Source of the DNA: Lunularia cruciata | Taxonomy: Eukaryota; Streptophyta; Marchantiopsida; Lunulariales; Lunulariaceae | DNA: 64,000 bases | Assembly: GCA_948567375.1 (NCBI GenBank) | Contig: OX419755.1 | Coordinates: 58,167,945 to 58,231,944 of the forward strand | Direction: 5' to 3' | Part shown: positions 44,556 to 57,261 of the stretch, one piece after another | Numbering within the stretch: the first letter of the stretch is position 1 | Layout of the letters: each line of letters begins with the position of its first letter | Notes under the pieces: model-generated | Told to the model about the DNA's origin: nothing | The model's database searches: none | What the model saw: the letters and a program-made list of their open reading frames with translations, nothing else | Translations under genes and position numbers: made by a program

Positions 44556-45176
44556 GATTAAGGGGAGGGATAAAGTTATGCATATCTATCTCTCTGGAGA
44601 ATGGAACGAAGGGAATGCCTACGAGGCTGCCTTGAGCTGGCTCTTCTAGCGAAGGCGAGCTGCGGACTACAAAGAGAAACACGTGATCGATGGATGGAAC
44701 ATCCGGCCCGCATCGTACAGTAGTTTACTACAGTCGTACTCCATGGAGCAGGAAGACGAGGAGGGCAAAATCGAGGAAGGACGACGACGTTGTTGGTGTT
44801 TGTACTTTACGTACTGAAACAACTTTGATGACTAGGACGAGTGAGTGGCCCACCCGATCTTGGTTTGCTTGTTACATCTGTGGGTGGGTGGTGGCTCTGG
44901 CTTCGCTCCGGTGGTGGGCACATGGAGGCGCTCCAACGTCCCTCCCTTCCTCTCGCATCGACAGTACCCTCTTTCCAGTTCCGCTCCGTAACTGAAACCC
45001 GACTCCGCCGCTATGAGAAGTGGGTTCGGGGAAGGGAACATGGACGTGTTAGTTAGTTAGTACAAGATCGTTTGATCCAGTGCGGAGACTAAAAACCAGT
45101 TCAGCGGAGAAAATGAACTGAAACCGCGATCTCCTCCGTGGAAAGTTCCTTGGACACTGAACCTTCGCAGGTACGT
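44556..45176. other. 621-bp stretch present only in X2
   Basis: Flanked by TACGT on both sides (44551-44555 and 45172-45176). X1 has a single TACGT near 9058-9062. The stretch is less AT-rich than its surroundings. It has an open frame at 44690-44995 that I do not recognise and no terminal inverted repeats. It is either an insertion in X2 with a 5-bp target duplication or a deletion in X1 between two TACGT words. Confidence 0.6.
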
Positions 45177-46040
45177 CAGTCAGTATAAGCGTCCGTACAT
45201 AAATGTGGACTCCTGTCGCCAACTTGCATATGGTTTGATAAGGTAGTAAGTGAAAATTCTCCAGATTTTATATTCATCGGGTGAGCTAACGCATAAGCAT
45301 TAAGTTGTTATTTAATCAGTTTGAGTGATATAGTTTAAATTAGTAAAGGAAAACTTCTGCAAAGTTTAGACGTAAGCTACCACGTATACTCTAAGTGAGG
45401 TTACGCGAACGTTTCTCCTCGTAGAGAAAAAGTAAATCACCATCAACTGACGGAATTCTTTTCTAGCGGACTCACTACACTCATCGATGGTTTCATTTGC
45501 AGAGAGTGGACTGTTCTGGTATTCCTTGCAGGAGCAGCGACTGTCTGGCTACTTAGCAGAAGGGTTACGGTGTCAGTGGGCAAGTGAGAGTAATGAAGCG
45601 AAACCGAGTCCTGATATGCGCTTCGTCAATTACTGATTTATTTCCACACTTGATTTATAAGCCCAGTCTAGATCATTCTGGGTCAATGATGGAAGGATGC
45701 AAGCCATTACAAGTAGATGGAACGGCTTTGGACAAGACGTAATATTTCATTCAGGGAGGTTCTGTAACTGGGGAACAGACAAACATACTTTGAGGCCCGG
45801 ACCGTACCCAGATATCCAGTATTGAAAGAGAGTCCAGTTTGTGAGAAGAGGTATAATCAATTCCAGTTTATGATACAAAAGAGGTGACATTTGTCCAGTC
45901 AAATTTCCCTTGGACCTACCTGGGTACAAGGTCCCACTTGCAGCTTGGCCCCCCGGTCGTGCTCACTGAAGCTAGAACTTGAAGTTGGCCAAAACTTTCT
46001 CATTATCGATGAGAACAAAGTGCCTACTCTGTCACTGGTG

Positions 46041-49000
46041 TTACTGATCTATGTCATAAACCTCTATGGTCTTGTACTTCTGAGAGACTAATTCTGCCTG
46101 TACCTTCCTTGCGGTGTCCGTAGCACAACCTACCAAAATGAGAATTGAGGTTCCAGCAAATCCTCGGAAAGCAGTCAGATGAGTGACTCCTTCTACTAAA
46201 GCAGGGGCTGCTGCCATTAGACCGAGGAAAGCAGATCCCAACACAGAGATTCGTCCGAGTACCTGGGTAGATGACGAAGTCACGAAGTTGTTATTATATG
46301 GTGAAACGGAAAGTTTGCGTTCTAAGGGTAACCGACATGAACAAGAAATATTTACAGTTGCATCAAATGTGCTGTAGCAAGCGTCAATATTTATCAGAAT
46401 TCAACCAGAACAATCAAAGACTCACATTTTCGATATAAGTAGCGGTAGCTTTCCCAGGTCGAATTGCAGGAACTGAAGCCCCTTGTCGCTTCAGCTGGTC
46501 ACTCAGATCAGCAGGGTCTAACTGTAAGAATGTGTAGAAATAGTTGAAAAACCCAATTAACAGAACGTTGGTTGGGACATACCATGTACCTGCAAAAAAT
46601 ACAAACGCAGCTGAGCGGAGGTTGTGCAAGAAAAAACGGTTTCTTCAAAAGAATTAATTGGTTACAACAGGAACGGACTCTAGCGTACCTCCTGGATACA
46701 GCGCCACTGCTAAATTTTGCAATATTCCAAGGCCAGTAAACTTCGCTACCGATGCAGGAAGTTGAAGCAATGAAGTCGAGAAAATAATGGGCATGACCCC
46801 GGTGCTGTTAACCTGCAAAATAACTTCTGTAAGCTATGTGCAAAAGACACCGTATATGACTATAGCCTGCCGTACATGCCGATCAACGACTTCACTACGT
46901 TTGTAAGTACGAGATTGGTTCAAACCTTGAACGGTAGATATGCTGCTTTGCGAAGTCCTCGAGCACTGTATCTGGAAGCATAGTTGATGGGAATCTTCCT
47001 TTCTGCTTCCTGTGTGTTGAATATGTGTTAGTCTTTACAGGGCCGAAGAGACCTCATTATGGTGGCCAAGTGCTTTGGTGAAAATAATGTCCATACCTGC
47101 ACGTACACGATTCCGAGGACCAAGAAGAAGAAGCCAGCAACGATGCCCCCAAGCCCAGCATAGTTTTGTTCACTTAATCCTTGAGCAACTGTCCGTCCTA
47201 TCGATGCCGGCAGGTAAGAAACAATGTTTGTGAAAATCAGGAGGGAAGTGCCGTTGCCCAATTTGTAGTCGGTAATTTTTTCACCGATGTACATTGTGGC
47301 CGTTGCTCCGAGAACTAGAGCTGCAACAGATCCTACGGCCCACTCCACACTAAATTCAGTAGCATATGGCCTAATTAACGATACCTGCCCAATTGCCTGC
47401 AAAGGTAAAGTGCGCTGTATTCAGCAGCAATTGGAAACTGGCATTCATAAACGCTGATATCCACATACTCAAATCTTATACTTAGACCATGGATTCCCGG
47501 AGTTCAACTTTCATAATAATCCTCAGAATCTGCTGGAATATGACAGAGATATCCTTGCTCCTCTCTATGTTCTATCCTTAACTCACGTAGCTAGAAACTT
47601 CTCTACCTTCGTCTTTGGATAACTTGTGTTTCCCATGAACTTGGAAGTTCTGCCATAGAGATTTGGGTTCTACAGACATGACATCTTCTCTTAAGCAACT
47701 GGAATAAGTCGAAATAACTCGATAATCCTTATAAGCAGCTGTGTCAAAAGAACTAGAGACGTACAAACAGGTCTCATTTCATGTTCTTTAAGAGGGGGGA
47801 CTAACCTGAACAATAGCGAAGCCAACAGATGCATATTTTGTATACTGCTTGACTTTCTTACGTCCAGCTTCACCCTCTTTCTTCTGTAATTCTTGAAGTT
47901 TCGGAAACACGGTGCCCAGTAACTGGAAGACGATTTGAGCATTGATAAATGGAACAATCCCCAAAGAGCAGATTCCCAATCGTCCAATACCACCTCCAGA
48001 GAAAGAATCAAGTGTTCCTAGAATGCTGTTTGTATCCAAGCTACCAGCAAAGGCTTCTCTGTTTACTCCAGCCAAGGGAATGTACGTCCCAACTCGGGAC
48101 AGTACCAGTAAACCGAGCACTTTCAGAAACTTCTCCGGGAGATTGCCTTTAAAAAAATCGCCAAAATCTATGGAGCTGTCCTCGATAGACGCTGGAAAAT
48201 ACCCACCAGCACATATTAGTCGTCTTCATCCAGTCTGTAAGATTTTAGTATTATCAAGACTGCAAAGATTAAGACACAAGAAGTTTCTACGACGGTAACT
48301 ATCGCCTCAACAAGCTACAACATTATTTGATTGTTATGGATGTCTCTTGCTCACAGAGGCGAGGTTGCTCCTAACCTAACCTCTTGGCAAATTTACGAAC
48401 ACGATGTGTTTCAAGCTGAACGGGACAAGCTGTCAATGCCGCTGGAACTATCGATACAAGATATACCGCTACAATTCGATGGAACTGGTCCCTGCCTTTC
48501 TCACAACTGAAAACTGGGGAAGGAGCAAATGCGTACTGTTAATCGGACCAAGTGGTCCCAGAGACATCAGAAGTAGAATAGTACCTGCAGAACCTTTGCC
48601 GGAAGGCCCTGATTTCGAAGGCCTCCCTCCTGATGCAGCCATCACAGCTGACGCCATAGACTCCCATTGCGCTTGAATCCCTATCGCGGCAGTCTCTCCG
48701 AGCTGAAGGGGGTCGAATTCCCAGTCGTTTGACTGCTCCACCTGGCTGCACAGAACCAGAATTATAAGATATTCGGCTAACCAAAATCAATCCCTGCTTT
48801 ACAAACAGGTCCAAGGTTTCCTACAAGATGTCCCCAATACAGACCCAATACATGAGCTACATAAATTCCTGAAAGAAGTATCTAACCCGGAATCAACTTA
48901 TGAGCTGCTTCGAATTTGTGAAATAAATATCTGACAGACTCAGCACATAAGCTGATCAGAGTCCTGTAAAATATCTCTGACAAAGACTCATACGTGAGCT

Positions 49001-49311
49001 ACATTCAGAGACTCCATGATTTAGTGACAGAGTCACAAAGCCCTATCATCAGACTTGAACTCGAAAATTCACGTCAATAACCTGGGCCACAGTCCTCTGC
49101 CCAGGAAGACGCCCTTGCCTCCAGGGCTGGCAAGAGTACACCTCGCTCCAGCAGCCGCCACTCTTCCACGAGGCGCCACTCCATTTTTAACATGAATTCT
49201 GTTCTTGACCAGCCAATTGGCAGTCCCCACCAGTGAACTTCTGCATGATTTCCCTATGGCCGACGCCTGGGACACAACCAGGCTCGGGGTCGACGCCATT
49301 ACCATCATCAC
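46041..49311 (-). CDS. SCY1: Plastid SecY translocase subunit (SCY1), intact copy
   Basis: The protein forms the channel of the plastid Sec translocon that inserts proteins into the thylakoid membrane together with SecE and Alb3. Eight exons can be joined in frame: 49311-49082, 48745-48585, 48191-47806, 47396-47097, 47009-46926, 46812-46689, 46589-46426 and 46262-46041. They total 1671 bases and 556 residues, close to the 551 of Arabidopsis SCY1 from memory. All introns have GT and AG ends. Exon 1 is rich in S, A, V and R, like a transit peptide. Family motifs include 'DFFKGNLPEKFLKVLGLLVLSRVGTYIPL', shown here as two halves of one helix region, 'SGGGIGRLGICSLGIVPFIN', 'YIGEKITDYKLGNGTSLLIF', 'LPASIGRT', 'QLKRQGASVPAIRPGKAT' and 'LTAFRGFAGTSILILVGCATD'. 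The C-terminus 'SQKYKTIEVYDIDQ' is normal. The 406 bases up to 49718, with less AT than their surroundings, are the likely promoter and leader. Confidence 0.93.
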
Positions 49312-49717
49312 AACAAATTACACTATCGATAGGCAATTTGAACTCAAGAAAACTGGAACTCGAGGTTACCAGACCTTCCTCACTATGGATTGAGTTCGAT
49401 AAATCCGACCTGTGGAATCTAGCACTGAGAAGTGCATCACGAGGCGATTCTGCTCAAGAGGACCATATCCATAAACACGTGTAACATATCTGTCTTCCGG
49501 TAAGACGGTCATCGCTGTTGTGGAATGAACGGGGAAATCTGCACGTCCTTACCGCTTAATGCCGGGTACGGCGCTTCTGCACGTTCCCATCGTCCGACGT
49601 AGTTGTCTTCCTTAGGTTCATCCGTCGTCCAACGATTCCCGGCGACCGAGGACTTCACGGTTGCAAATTTCGGTCGACGGAGTTGTTCCCCTCCGCAGAG
49701 AGTAGAACAGTTTTAGA
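49312..49717 (-). promoter_or_regulatory. Upstream region of the plastid SecY gene
   Basis: A stretch of relatively high GC content between the SecY start and the long AT-rich segment, well conserved between X1 and X2. It probably holds the 5' untranslated region and promoter. No core element can be assigned with confidence. Confidence 0.4.
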
Positions 49718-49727
49718 ACGGATATAA
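49718..49727. other. Unoccupied target of the 13.6-kb retrotransposon
   Basis: ACGGATATAA present once, followed by 'tatatcctttgttcttaacc', exactly as after the right target duplication in X1. Confidence 0.9.
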
Positions 49728-51879
49728 TATATCCTTTGTTCTTAACCAAGAGTGGATTTGCTATTTTCACCACCTCTTTTGCTATTTCCACCATACCCTG
49801 TAGATCAATCGACCTTAAACTAGTCTCCGCGCGCGGGGGTTTGGGGTTAAATGTGATACAAATAATTAAAAGTGTGGTGGAAATAGCGATTCCGTAATAT
49901 TTACCACGAGCCGGAGTAAAGTGTATTTTGCTTTGAATAGTGGATTCTATAAAGGGTTGAATGCGAAATTGGTTGAATTCGAAATTTACATTTAGCGAAT
50001 TTGTGCTCTGACCTTATGTTATACTAAGCTCCTTGCGTAAATTTCGGACTAAATACAACGATTATGTGAATCTCTACACGGGCAAAAAATGTAATAAGGC
50101 GATCTTTTGGATTATACTTTAATAAAAGGCTTGGCTTACCGTAGTGCCAAATCCAGTGTAATCCATTTGTTCTATCGGGTGAAAAAAAATTATATTTTTT
50201 AAATAACAATATAATCTCATATAAGTCATTTATGGTCATGAAAGTAATTAAAAAATCATTCGTTTATTCAAAAAGACAAGTTTTATCTGCTTTTTTAGTA
50301 CGTGTTAGATACCACAATTATATTGTAGCTAAATCAAAATATACATTAGAGTGGACGTGCCTCATACAATAACTCAATAAATTTTTCAGTTTTAAGTAAT
50401 TTAAAAACATCATGAATTGATAAGTATTTAACTATATACATATAGGAAACTCAACCATGTCGTTATTTTACTTAAGCGACGTCGTTCTCACATTGAAAAA
50501 GGATTAAAAATGGGGTAAATTTGTTTATTTGGATAGTTACATGTCATTGGTTAAATTTTCACGTTAATTTTTGTCAATGTAGATAATTTTATTTATCCAT
50601 TAAAGCGTATTAAATTACAGAATATATAAAAACAATAGTGTTAGTGTGAAGATCTGAAAACTAAATCGTCCACTGATGAGAAATATAAATTAGAGAAATT
50701 GGTAGTTGTCATGTAATAAGGCTACAACCCTTAAATAAATATACTTCAGTGATATTATTTGATAGAATATACTTTTGGAGATTTTGGAACGTGATCATAG
50801 TTCAACTGTTCATAACTTTAGCAAGAGGATTGTAATAGGGAGAGTATTTAAATATAATTGATCTTTCTAATTGTTAGCTCTTAGAGCACCTCAAACTAGT
50901 AATAATAGAAAATCAATGAAAAATGAAAAATGTTCTACTTTCTAATACTAATAAGTTTTAACTGAAACTTTTCAATGCTGTGATGGTTTTGTAGTAAGTG
51001 TCAAATCCTTTTAGTGTAGGGTTTAATAATTAATTTTCTCGTCACTAATGAACTTCTTGTTGAAATTAAAATTGATAGAAAAAATTAATCTAATTAGTAT
51101 TATTTGGTTCTTCCTCGAAATGTCTCTTTTAGTAAGTAGAATTTAAGTAAATAATTTTAGCTACTAAATCATGGTTAAATGATTTATCAACTAATTAATG
51201 ATGAGTATTATAATAGTAATTGAAAAGTTCACTTTTCCCATAGTGGAGTTTTTGGATGAGTCAGCGATGATAAACAAAGTTTCGGTAGACCTCACTTCAA
51301 GTAGCAAAAGAAGAAGGCACACTTCCATTAGTTTATATTACCTCACTTATTTCATAGCAATGTAACTATACACACAATCGTCTTGTACAAATCAAGGTTC
51401 AAAAAGTAGAATAACTTGCCAATAACAAAGGTGCATAGAAATTACTATAGTTTGTAAATTATTTTTGTAATTTATGAAATATCTTTTCAAATTTCAATAT
51501 ATAATTCTTATGGGATACAATTTTTTAGAGAGTCAAAAACTTTCAAGATTTCTTTGACCGCTACGGGGAGTACTTAATTAAGAAACTTTTAGAGAAAAAG
51601 AATGATAGAAAAACCAATTTTTTAAGAAGACACGTTTATAGTGTATTATTCGTAGACTCTTTTATCCTACAAATTATTGAAAGTGTTCAAGTATTTTATT
51701 TTTTAGAGTTATATGTCTAAATGTTTAAATATTACAGTAAAATAAACATAAATATCAGTAAACAAGTAAATACAAAAATTTAAATAAATATTATTAATGA
51801 TTACATAATGAATTTACTAAAATGCTAACTTCACCAGTTAACAAATCCATATTCCCTTTAATGCAGGATCTACTGCATA
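49728..51879. other. AT-rich stretch without a recognisable gene (X2)
   Basis: Counterpart of 16998-19228. It has one unit of the 84-bp repeat that is doubled in X1. Confidence 0.55.
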
Positions 51880-52670
51880 TTAATTGATTCTGGGTTTCAT
51901 TTTCTCTTTTGTCGATATCAGGCAGGGCACGGGATGACGGTTAGTCGTATTGCAGCTGCAAAGTGCAGTGCCATCTTCCCAAACATATGATCTTGGATGT
52001 GGACTAATGAGATGACAGAGTCTGCGTATCTCTTGACCAAACTCCTCCACATTTCTAACGTGCACTCTAGATGAGTCGTTTTGCAGCTGCAAAGTGCAAT
52101 GCTATCCTCCCAAACATAGAATCTTGCGTAAGGATCAGGGTCTGCGCATCTTTAAGCACTTTGGGGCTTATAGAGAGGACGTTATGGATGTGGAGAAGTT
52201 GGTCAAGAGATGCGCAGACCAACTTCTCAACACATGTAATGTCCCCTCTATAAACAGGAAAATGCAACTCGGTGAAACAGCTTCCCCGCCCGCTGTTGCC
52301 CCTTTGGCTCGGCCAGAATATCAGTATGTCCCCGGGAAGCAGCCAAGTGCAATGGACTCAATCCGCCTGCGGTCCTCGGCGTCTGGAGAATCCTGGGCCT
52401 TGTTCCCTGAATGGTCTTCACATCGCCAGTAAGGCAGCAGGGTGCAAAAGCTTGAGTTTGAGTGTCGTCATGACCAATTCTGAACGGTTTACATCGCTCA
52501 ACAAATCCGAGTTGAGGTACCCTTCATACCAGCTTCTACCATCAGCTCCCCGATGTTCGAAATCTTGATTCCTCACTGGATCTAAGTACTTCAGCAAGTA
52601 AATCCATTCTGGGGAATGTCCACTCCGATCCACTCGCGCACAATTTGCGGTATTTGTTGTCACAAACAAC
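51880..52670 (-). pseudogene. Ankyrin-repeat gene, 3' part (X2)
   Basis: The minus strand gives 'GGLSPLHLAASRGHTDIL' near 52310-52390, 'FGRIALHFAAAKRL' near 52070-52120 and 'FGKMALHFAAAIRL' near 51940-51990. The frame changes between them and stops follow directly. The block 'HFAAAKRL/HFAAAIRL' with its surroundings is doubled. It could be the end of a gene with small exons, but the stops argue for decay. The rest of the same gene seems to lie at 54060-56385. Confidence 0.58.
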
Positions 52671-54059
52671 TATGCACAAGCAGTGCTAGCTTCAATGCTT
52701 TTCGTTAGTGATACTAGGTCTCATATTTGAATTTCAATCTCTGCATATATAGCATCACAAATTCGTACTCAGTTTACGTCTTATTTACGCTGAAACGCCG
52801 GCATACATCCACTTGCTATAGTAAAGACCAACCACCAAATCTTTTCGAATATCTCCAATTTGCAGACCTTAATTCCTAACAGCTTGAATTCTCAACCTGT
52901 TGATGGAATAAGTCTTCATCATGCTCCAAGTAGGCACACGGCTTCCACAGGTACAATTTGCGACGTTGTTCAACCCTCCAGATCTCAAGAAATTCTAGCA
53001 AACTCACTAGTAAAGTCATCTAGTGCGTTTGCAGATGATGCAGCGGTGAAGATACTCCTAACAAATGACCACGGGGCATCAGGTCCATGGCTTTGAGCAA
53101 CTTCTCAGGTTCCGGTTGAATATACTTACGGTGGAAAGCTTATCTACAGTGTGTAGTGTGATGGAAAACATTTTCATTTGTTGAAAGGGTTTCGTTCATA
53201 GTCCGAACAAACATACACGAAGATCAGGAAGGATGAAATCGAGACATTTTGCACGGCAGAGTCTCGATGAGAACGGTGATATGTATATGATATGTAGACA
53301 GTTCAATTTAGTAGGAGCTGTAGTCCACACCTGTTAACTTTAGAACGGAGGACTATGTATCACAGCAATCCTTAGGTGCTCGCTTCGAGAACTCCTATTT
53401 CTTGCCGGATAACACTTGAATGAGCAAAAAGCAACAGTGAACCAGCATGTTGAACAGCTTTACCACCCTAAATTTATTGTGACCGCAAGCACCACACGAA
53501 TGTCATACGGACACAAGGTAAAACCAGCACAACCACAAGAAGTACTGTGCACAACCAAACGCTCAAACTTGCAGATGGCAAGTTTCCGTAATTCTAAGCC
53601 ATGGTGGCTAAGGCTTCCTTCCGAAACAGGATGAATAGTATTTAAGGCCAGGATAGCTCAAACTTGTTCAACTGTCAGGAGTTCCTATAAACCCCCAGAG
53701 ATCATGGCACGCCTAGTTGAAGGTAGTCACCACAGTTATTTTCATGATTACAAGAATTTTATCTCTTTGAAATTCAAGGAACTGAAAAGAGTTAAACTTT
53801 CTGTGACGCCGTTGCAAATGGCTTAGGAACTGGAAAGAGATAAAATACTTGTGTCGCTGTCGCTTATAGTGGCATTGAAGCTCTTATGGTTACATAACTA
53901 CGTAACAGTCAGATCTCGTTCTCGCACATATTGACATCCGAACTGCCAGATTTGCAGAGGCGAATTCCGTGATGATATTGGGTCCCAGGAAACAAATGAC
54001 AAAAGATTCTGAAGATGTCTAAACTCAAACTCGTTTCCAGATGAGCCCTGCCTGTTTTA
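52671..54059. other. Middle of the ankyrin gene region, no clear exon
   Basis: No domain can be recognised on either strand. Because ankyrin motifs with the same orientation lie on both sides, it may be intron or decayed exon. Confidence 0.4.
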
Positions 54060-56385
54060 GTTATCTCAACTCCACTTGTGTCCTCAGAGGGGCGTCATGC
54101 CATGCCAAGAGAACGTTCCGAACTTGGAGTAAATGGCCACTGAAGGAGTAAATGTCAAAGCCAAATTGGCACAAACCGTTACCTGGTCCAGCAATTTTAC
54201 TTTGACATGCACTCTTCTAGTGCCCATCAGAATTCCAAACGCTTTCATGACTCCCATTGTACTAATGCAATGTACTGGTGTCATTCAGTATTCGTTGTCC
54301 GCGTCACTCGGCTTGCCTTTGGGCACGGACAAAGTGCTGTACAAGCACTGAGTTGTCTTGTGTGGTAGCCATGTGAAGGGCAGTAACTCCACTCATTGGT
54401 ATCGCAAATCGTCTCGTAAAATTCTAGCTCAGTCCGCGCTGGCTTGATGCTTTCATCCATCCCGGTGGCCATGAGGTCTCGCCAAGTTCTCCCCACATGG
54501 TTCCCATGTACCTGCTGTAGATTTGGCTCAAACTTCCCTACTTTATCAATGACAAGTTTGGTTACTTTCTGGAAAATAACCTCACAGATCACAGTTCAAA
54601 AACGATATCGCCTTCACAGGTTCCATTGCAGCTAAGAGCAGAGGAGTGATTTCTCTCACTTCGCCTATCGAGTCATTCTTCAGACGGGCTTCACGAGCAA
54701 CATATTACATCTTGTTCGTGCGTTTTCCACACTGCAAAGTACCATGTCGTCCTTCCCAACACTGTGTTCTCAATGTTCACAAACGCTCTGAGATTGTCAG
54801 CACAAGACTGCAGCAACTTACCAGCTCATATAAAGAGCTTCTGGGTGCTAAGTCCAGAAGTGGTCATGGGTCCCTGTGCTTGAGTAGCAAGGTCAGTTGT
54901 GGACAAAATAGTCATATACGTAATACTTACCAAAGATGTACTTCAGATTGCTGTAGTTGAGGTTGCAAGGCATACCTCCACTAGGTACAAGAGATGGTTG
55001 CTAGCGAGAACTTCGGCACGACATCTCTGAATCTCAGCATGTATAGAAGTTGCTTTTAAACTCTGCGTTTGGAAGTGCCAACTTGTTTAATGAAGACGAT
55101 ATCCACCAACACCAAATATGAAGGACTACGCCAAGTGCAAATAATTGTTTCATGGGAACCTTGTGCTTCCCTTCAAACAAAGATCATTTCATCTTCCACG
55201 TGTCCACGAACTTGTGAGAGGCCAAAAACAGGAAACAGAACAAAAGTCTGGTCAAACCTTATAACCTTAAAACTCCACTCTTTCTCCTCGAGGACATGAA
55301 AGGCATCTTAGCAATGGCACGCCCATATCATTGCCAAGATTCCCAGATGCCATCCTCAAGCTCAGCACCATACACGACAAAATCCGTAGCCGTGCAATGA
55401 TTATACCGACATCGACCAAGCAAGCTCCCGATCGACTCAGAAGTCTCTGAAGATTCTCCAGATAATTGCACATCGCGCTGTTGGTGGTACAAATCTTTTT
55501 TTCGTGCCTCTGGACTGATCAAAAGATCACCAGGGCAGCGAGATATAACTCAGTTGGACGGATGTTAGTCCAAGATCTCGCCTTCAGTTTGCGGCCAATC
55601 CCATAGCGTATTTGAGTGCCGTCTACCGGTCAATCTGGCCTCCTCAATGAACCATTGGCCCAGAGGTCTCGTGCGATGCTCCTGCAAACAGTGAAAATAC
55701 AGTTAAGAATGAGATACTACTCGTCCAAGATCTCAAATGTCTCCTACACCTGCTTATGGTCTTTTAAGTGTGCCCTCTCTATCTAGACCTTGTAACATGA
55801 TGATCAATCGGAACAAAATACAAGCGAAGGAGTCATTCGCCTCCACCTTGACGGAGGGCTCCACCCCGACAATCTTTCAAGGGATTTCACACTGGATAAA
55901 CTGGGAATACTAGAGCATATGGAGCTCTCAAGTAGATCGCCTCAGTATTAACATGCAAGCTTTACATACAGATCCATTCATAGCAAGCTGCCTTGAGAGC
56001 GAGATTACCCAACGGGACCAGAAAAAGTGCCGAGTTGTGTCCGAAGATGGGAGACGCTCGCTCAGCCATTTCTGTAAACGCTCTCACTGCCAACAAGTCT
56101 GGCCCTGCATATCCAGATCCCTATCACCTCCAACTCCTTCACATCGCAAGCAAGTTCCATGACAAATTTCCACCGGCAAGGCCATAGACACAGCCAGCCT
56201 TGGTGTCGAAGCCATTGCCACCAATTAATAGACACAGAGCGATGTGAAGAAGTTCGGGAAGTAAAAATATGAAATGGTGCTCAAGGTCAATGGAGCTCAA
56301 GCCAACACTGCCTGCACTGTACAGTATACGATTTGAGAGGTCAACAGGACCTTCAGACTTAACAGTACCCCAAACTTGGCACAAA
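54060..56385 (-). pseudogene. Ankyrin-repeat gene, 5' part
   Basis: On the minus strand 'MSGVTALHMATTQDNSVL' is readable at about 54335-54395. 'WMTPVHCISTMGVMKAF' lies at about 54230-54290, 'TFSWHGMTPL' at about 54084-54115, and a weaker 'NTVLGRTTWYFAVW' at about 54720-54780. These are ankyrin helix-turn-helix starts of the 'TALHxA' kind. Farther upstream (55270-56385) open frames continue but no domain stands out. Frames shift and stops intervene. X1 lacks everything beyond 54267, so only this copy keeps the upstream half. Confidence 0.5.
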
Positions 56386-57261
56386 GGTGTAACGATACTC
56401 CAAGTTGGCAGAAAGACCTAAAAGTACCCTTGCTGCCACGAACGTGTCACCAATCAATGGCCCCCAACCCGGATCTTTACACGTGACGCATGCCCTGGAG
56501 CTAGCCCAAGTTCAGACCTTGTTCCTTTAGGTCTGCTTTTTAACCCAAGCGAACTAAATGCTCTACGAAAATGAAGACAGTGTGAACAAAGAGATAATCA
56601 AGATTATATTTTAATCCTAACTATAGCCATATTACACATAAAAATTATTATTGTCCTAAAAACTTTTGTTTCTGTCACTCGAAGTGACACAGATGATTTC
56701 ATCCTGGACACCCTGTCACTTCGTCACCACCCCACTACGTTATTGCTTTCATGGAGTTAATAGATTATCACATTCTTGAAAGCAATAACGAAACGGTGAT
56801 TGAAAAGAGAGAAAAAGTAATTCGCTATATGTATTTATAAGTATATTTACTTCGTCCTTTAAAGAAGTTAGATGGGCATTTAATACTATATAAGCGAGAG
56901 CATACTTAAGAGGGTGAAGCTGGATATGTAAGTGTTATTTTAGTCCTTTAGGGAAGGTGAGATAGTGCATTCAATACTATATAAGAGAGGGCATATTTAA
57001 GAGGGTGAAGCTGGATTTATTACTATTATTTCTTAGTCCAAAAATGAAAAAAAGGAAAACCTTGAGAGGAAATAAGTGAAAACACAGAAACTTTCTCTTT
57101 CTCTTCCAAGAATTGACTTGAAGCTGAAAAATCAGTTTGATGCGAGGTAATATGGGAACATCAGGTAGAGGAAGGGATGCAAATGACATTGTAGTAAAAT
57201 TAAGGTAACCTACGGAAGTTAGTTTGGAATCAATTTGATATGATACACGTTTGCAAAAAGA
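56386..57261. other. Gene-less stretch with hairpin and tandem repeat
   Basis: A perfect 14-bp inverted repeat ('cgttattgctttca' at 56738-56751 and its complement at 56777-56790) with a 25-base loop could form a hairpin. A 91-bp tandem repeat around 'aagagggtgaagctggat' (56908 and 56999) follows. No gene is seen. Confidence 0.6.

Noticed and set aside
55540..55600. tRNA-like sequence near 'agatctcgccttca'
   Set aside because: No cloverleaf with acceptor stem and T-loop can be drawn.
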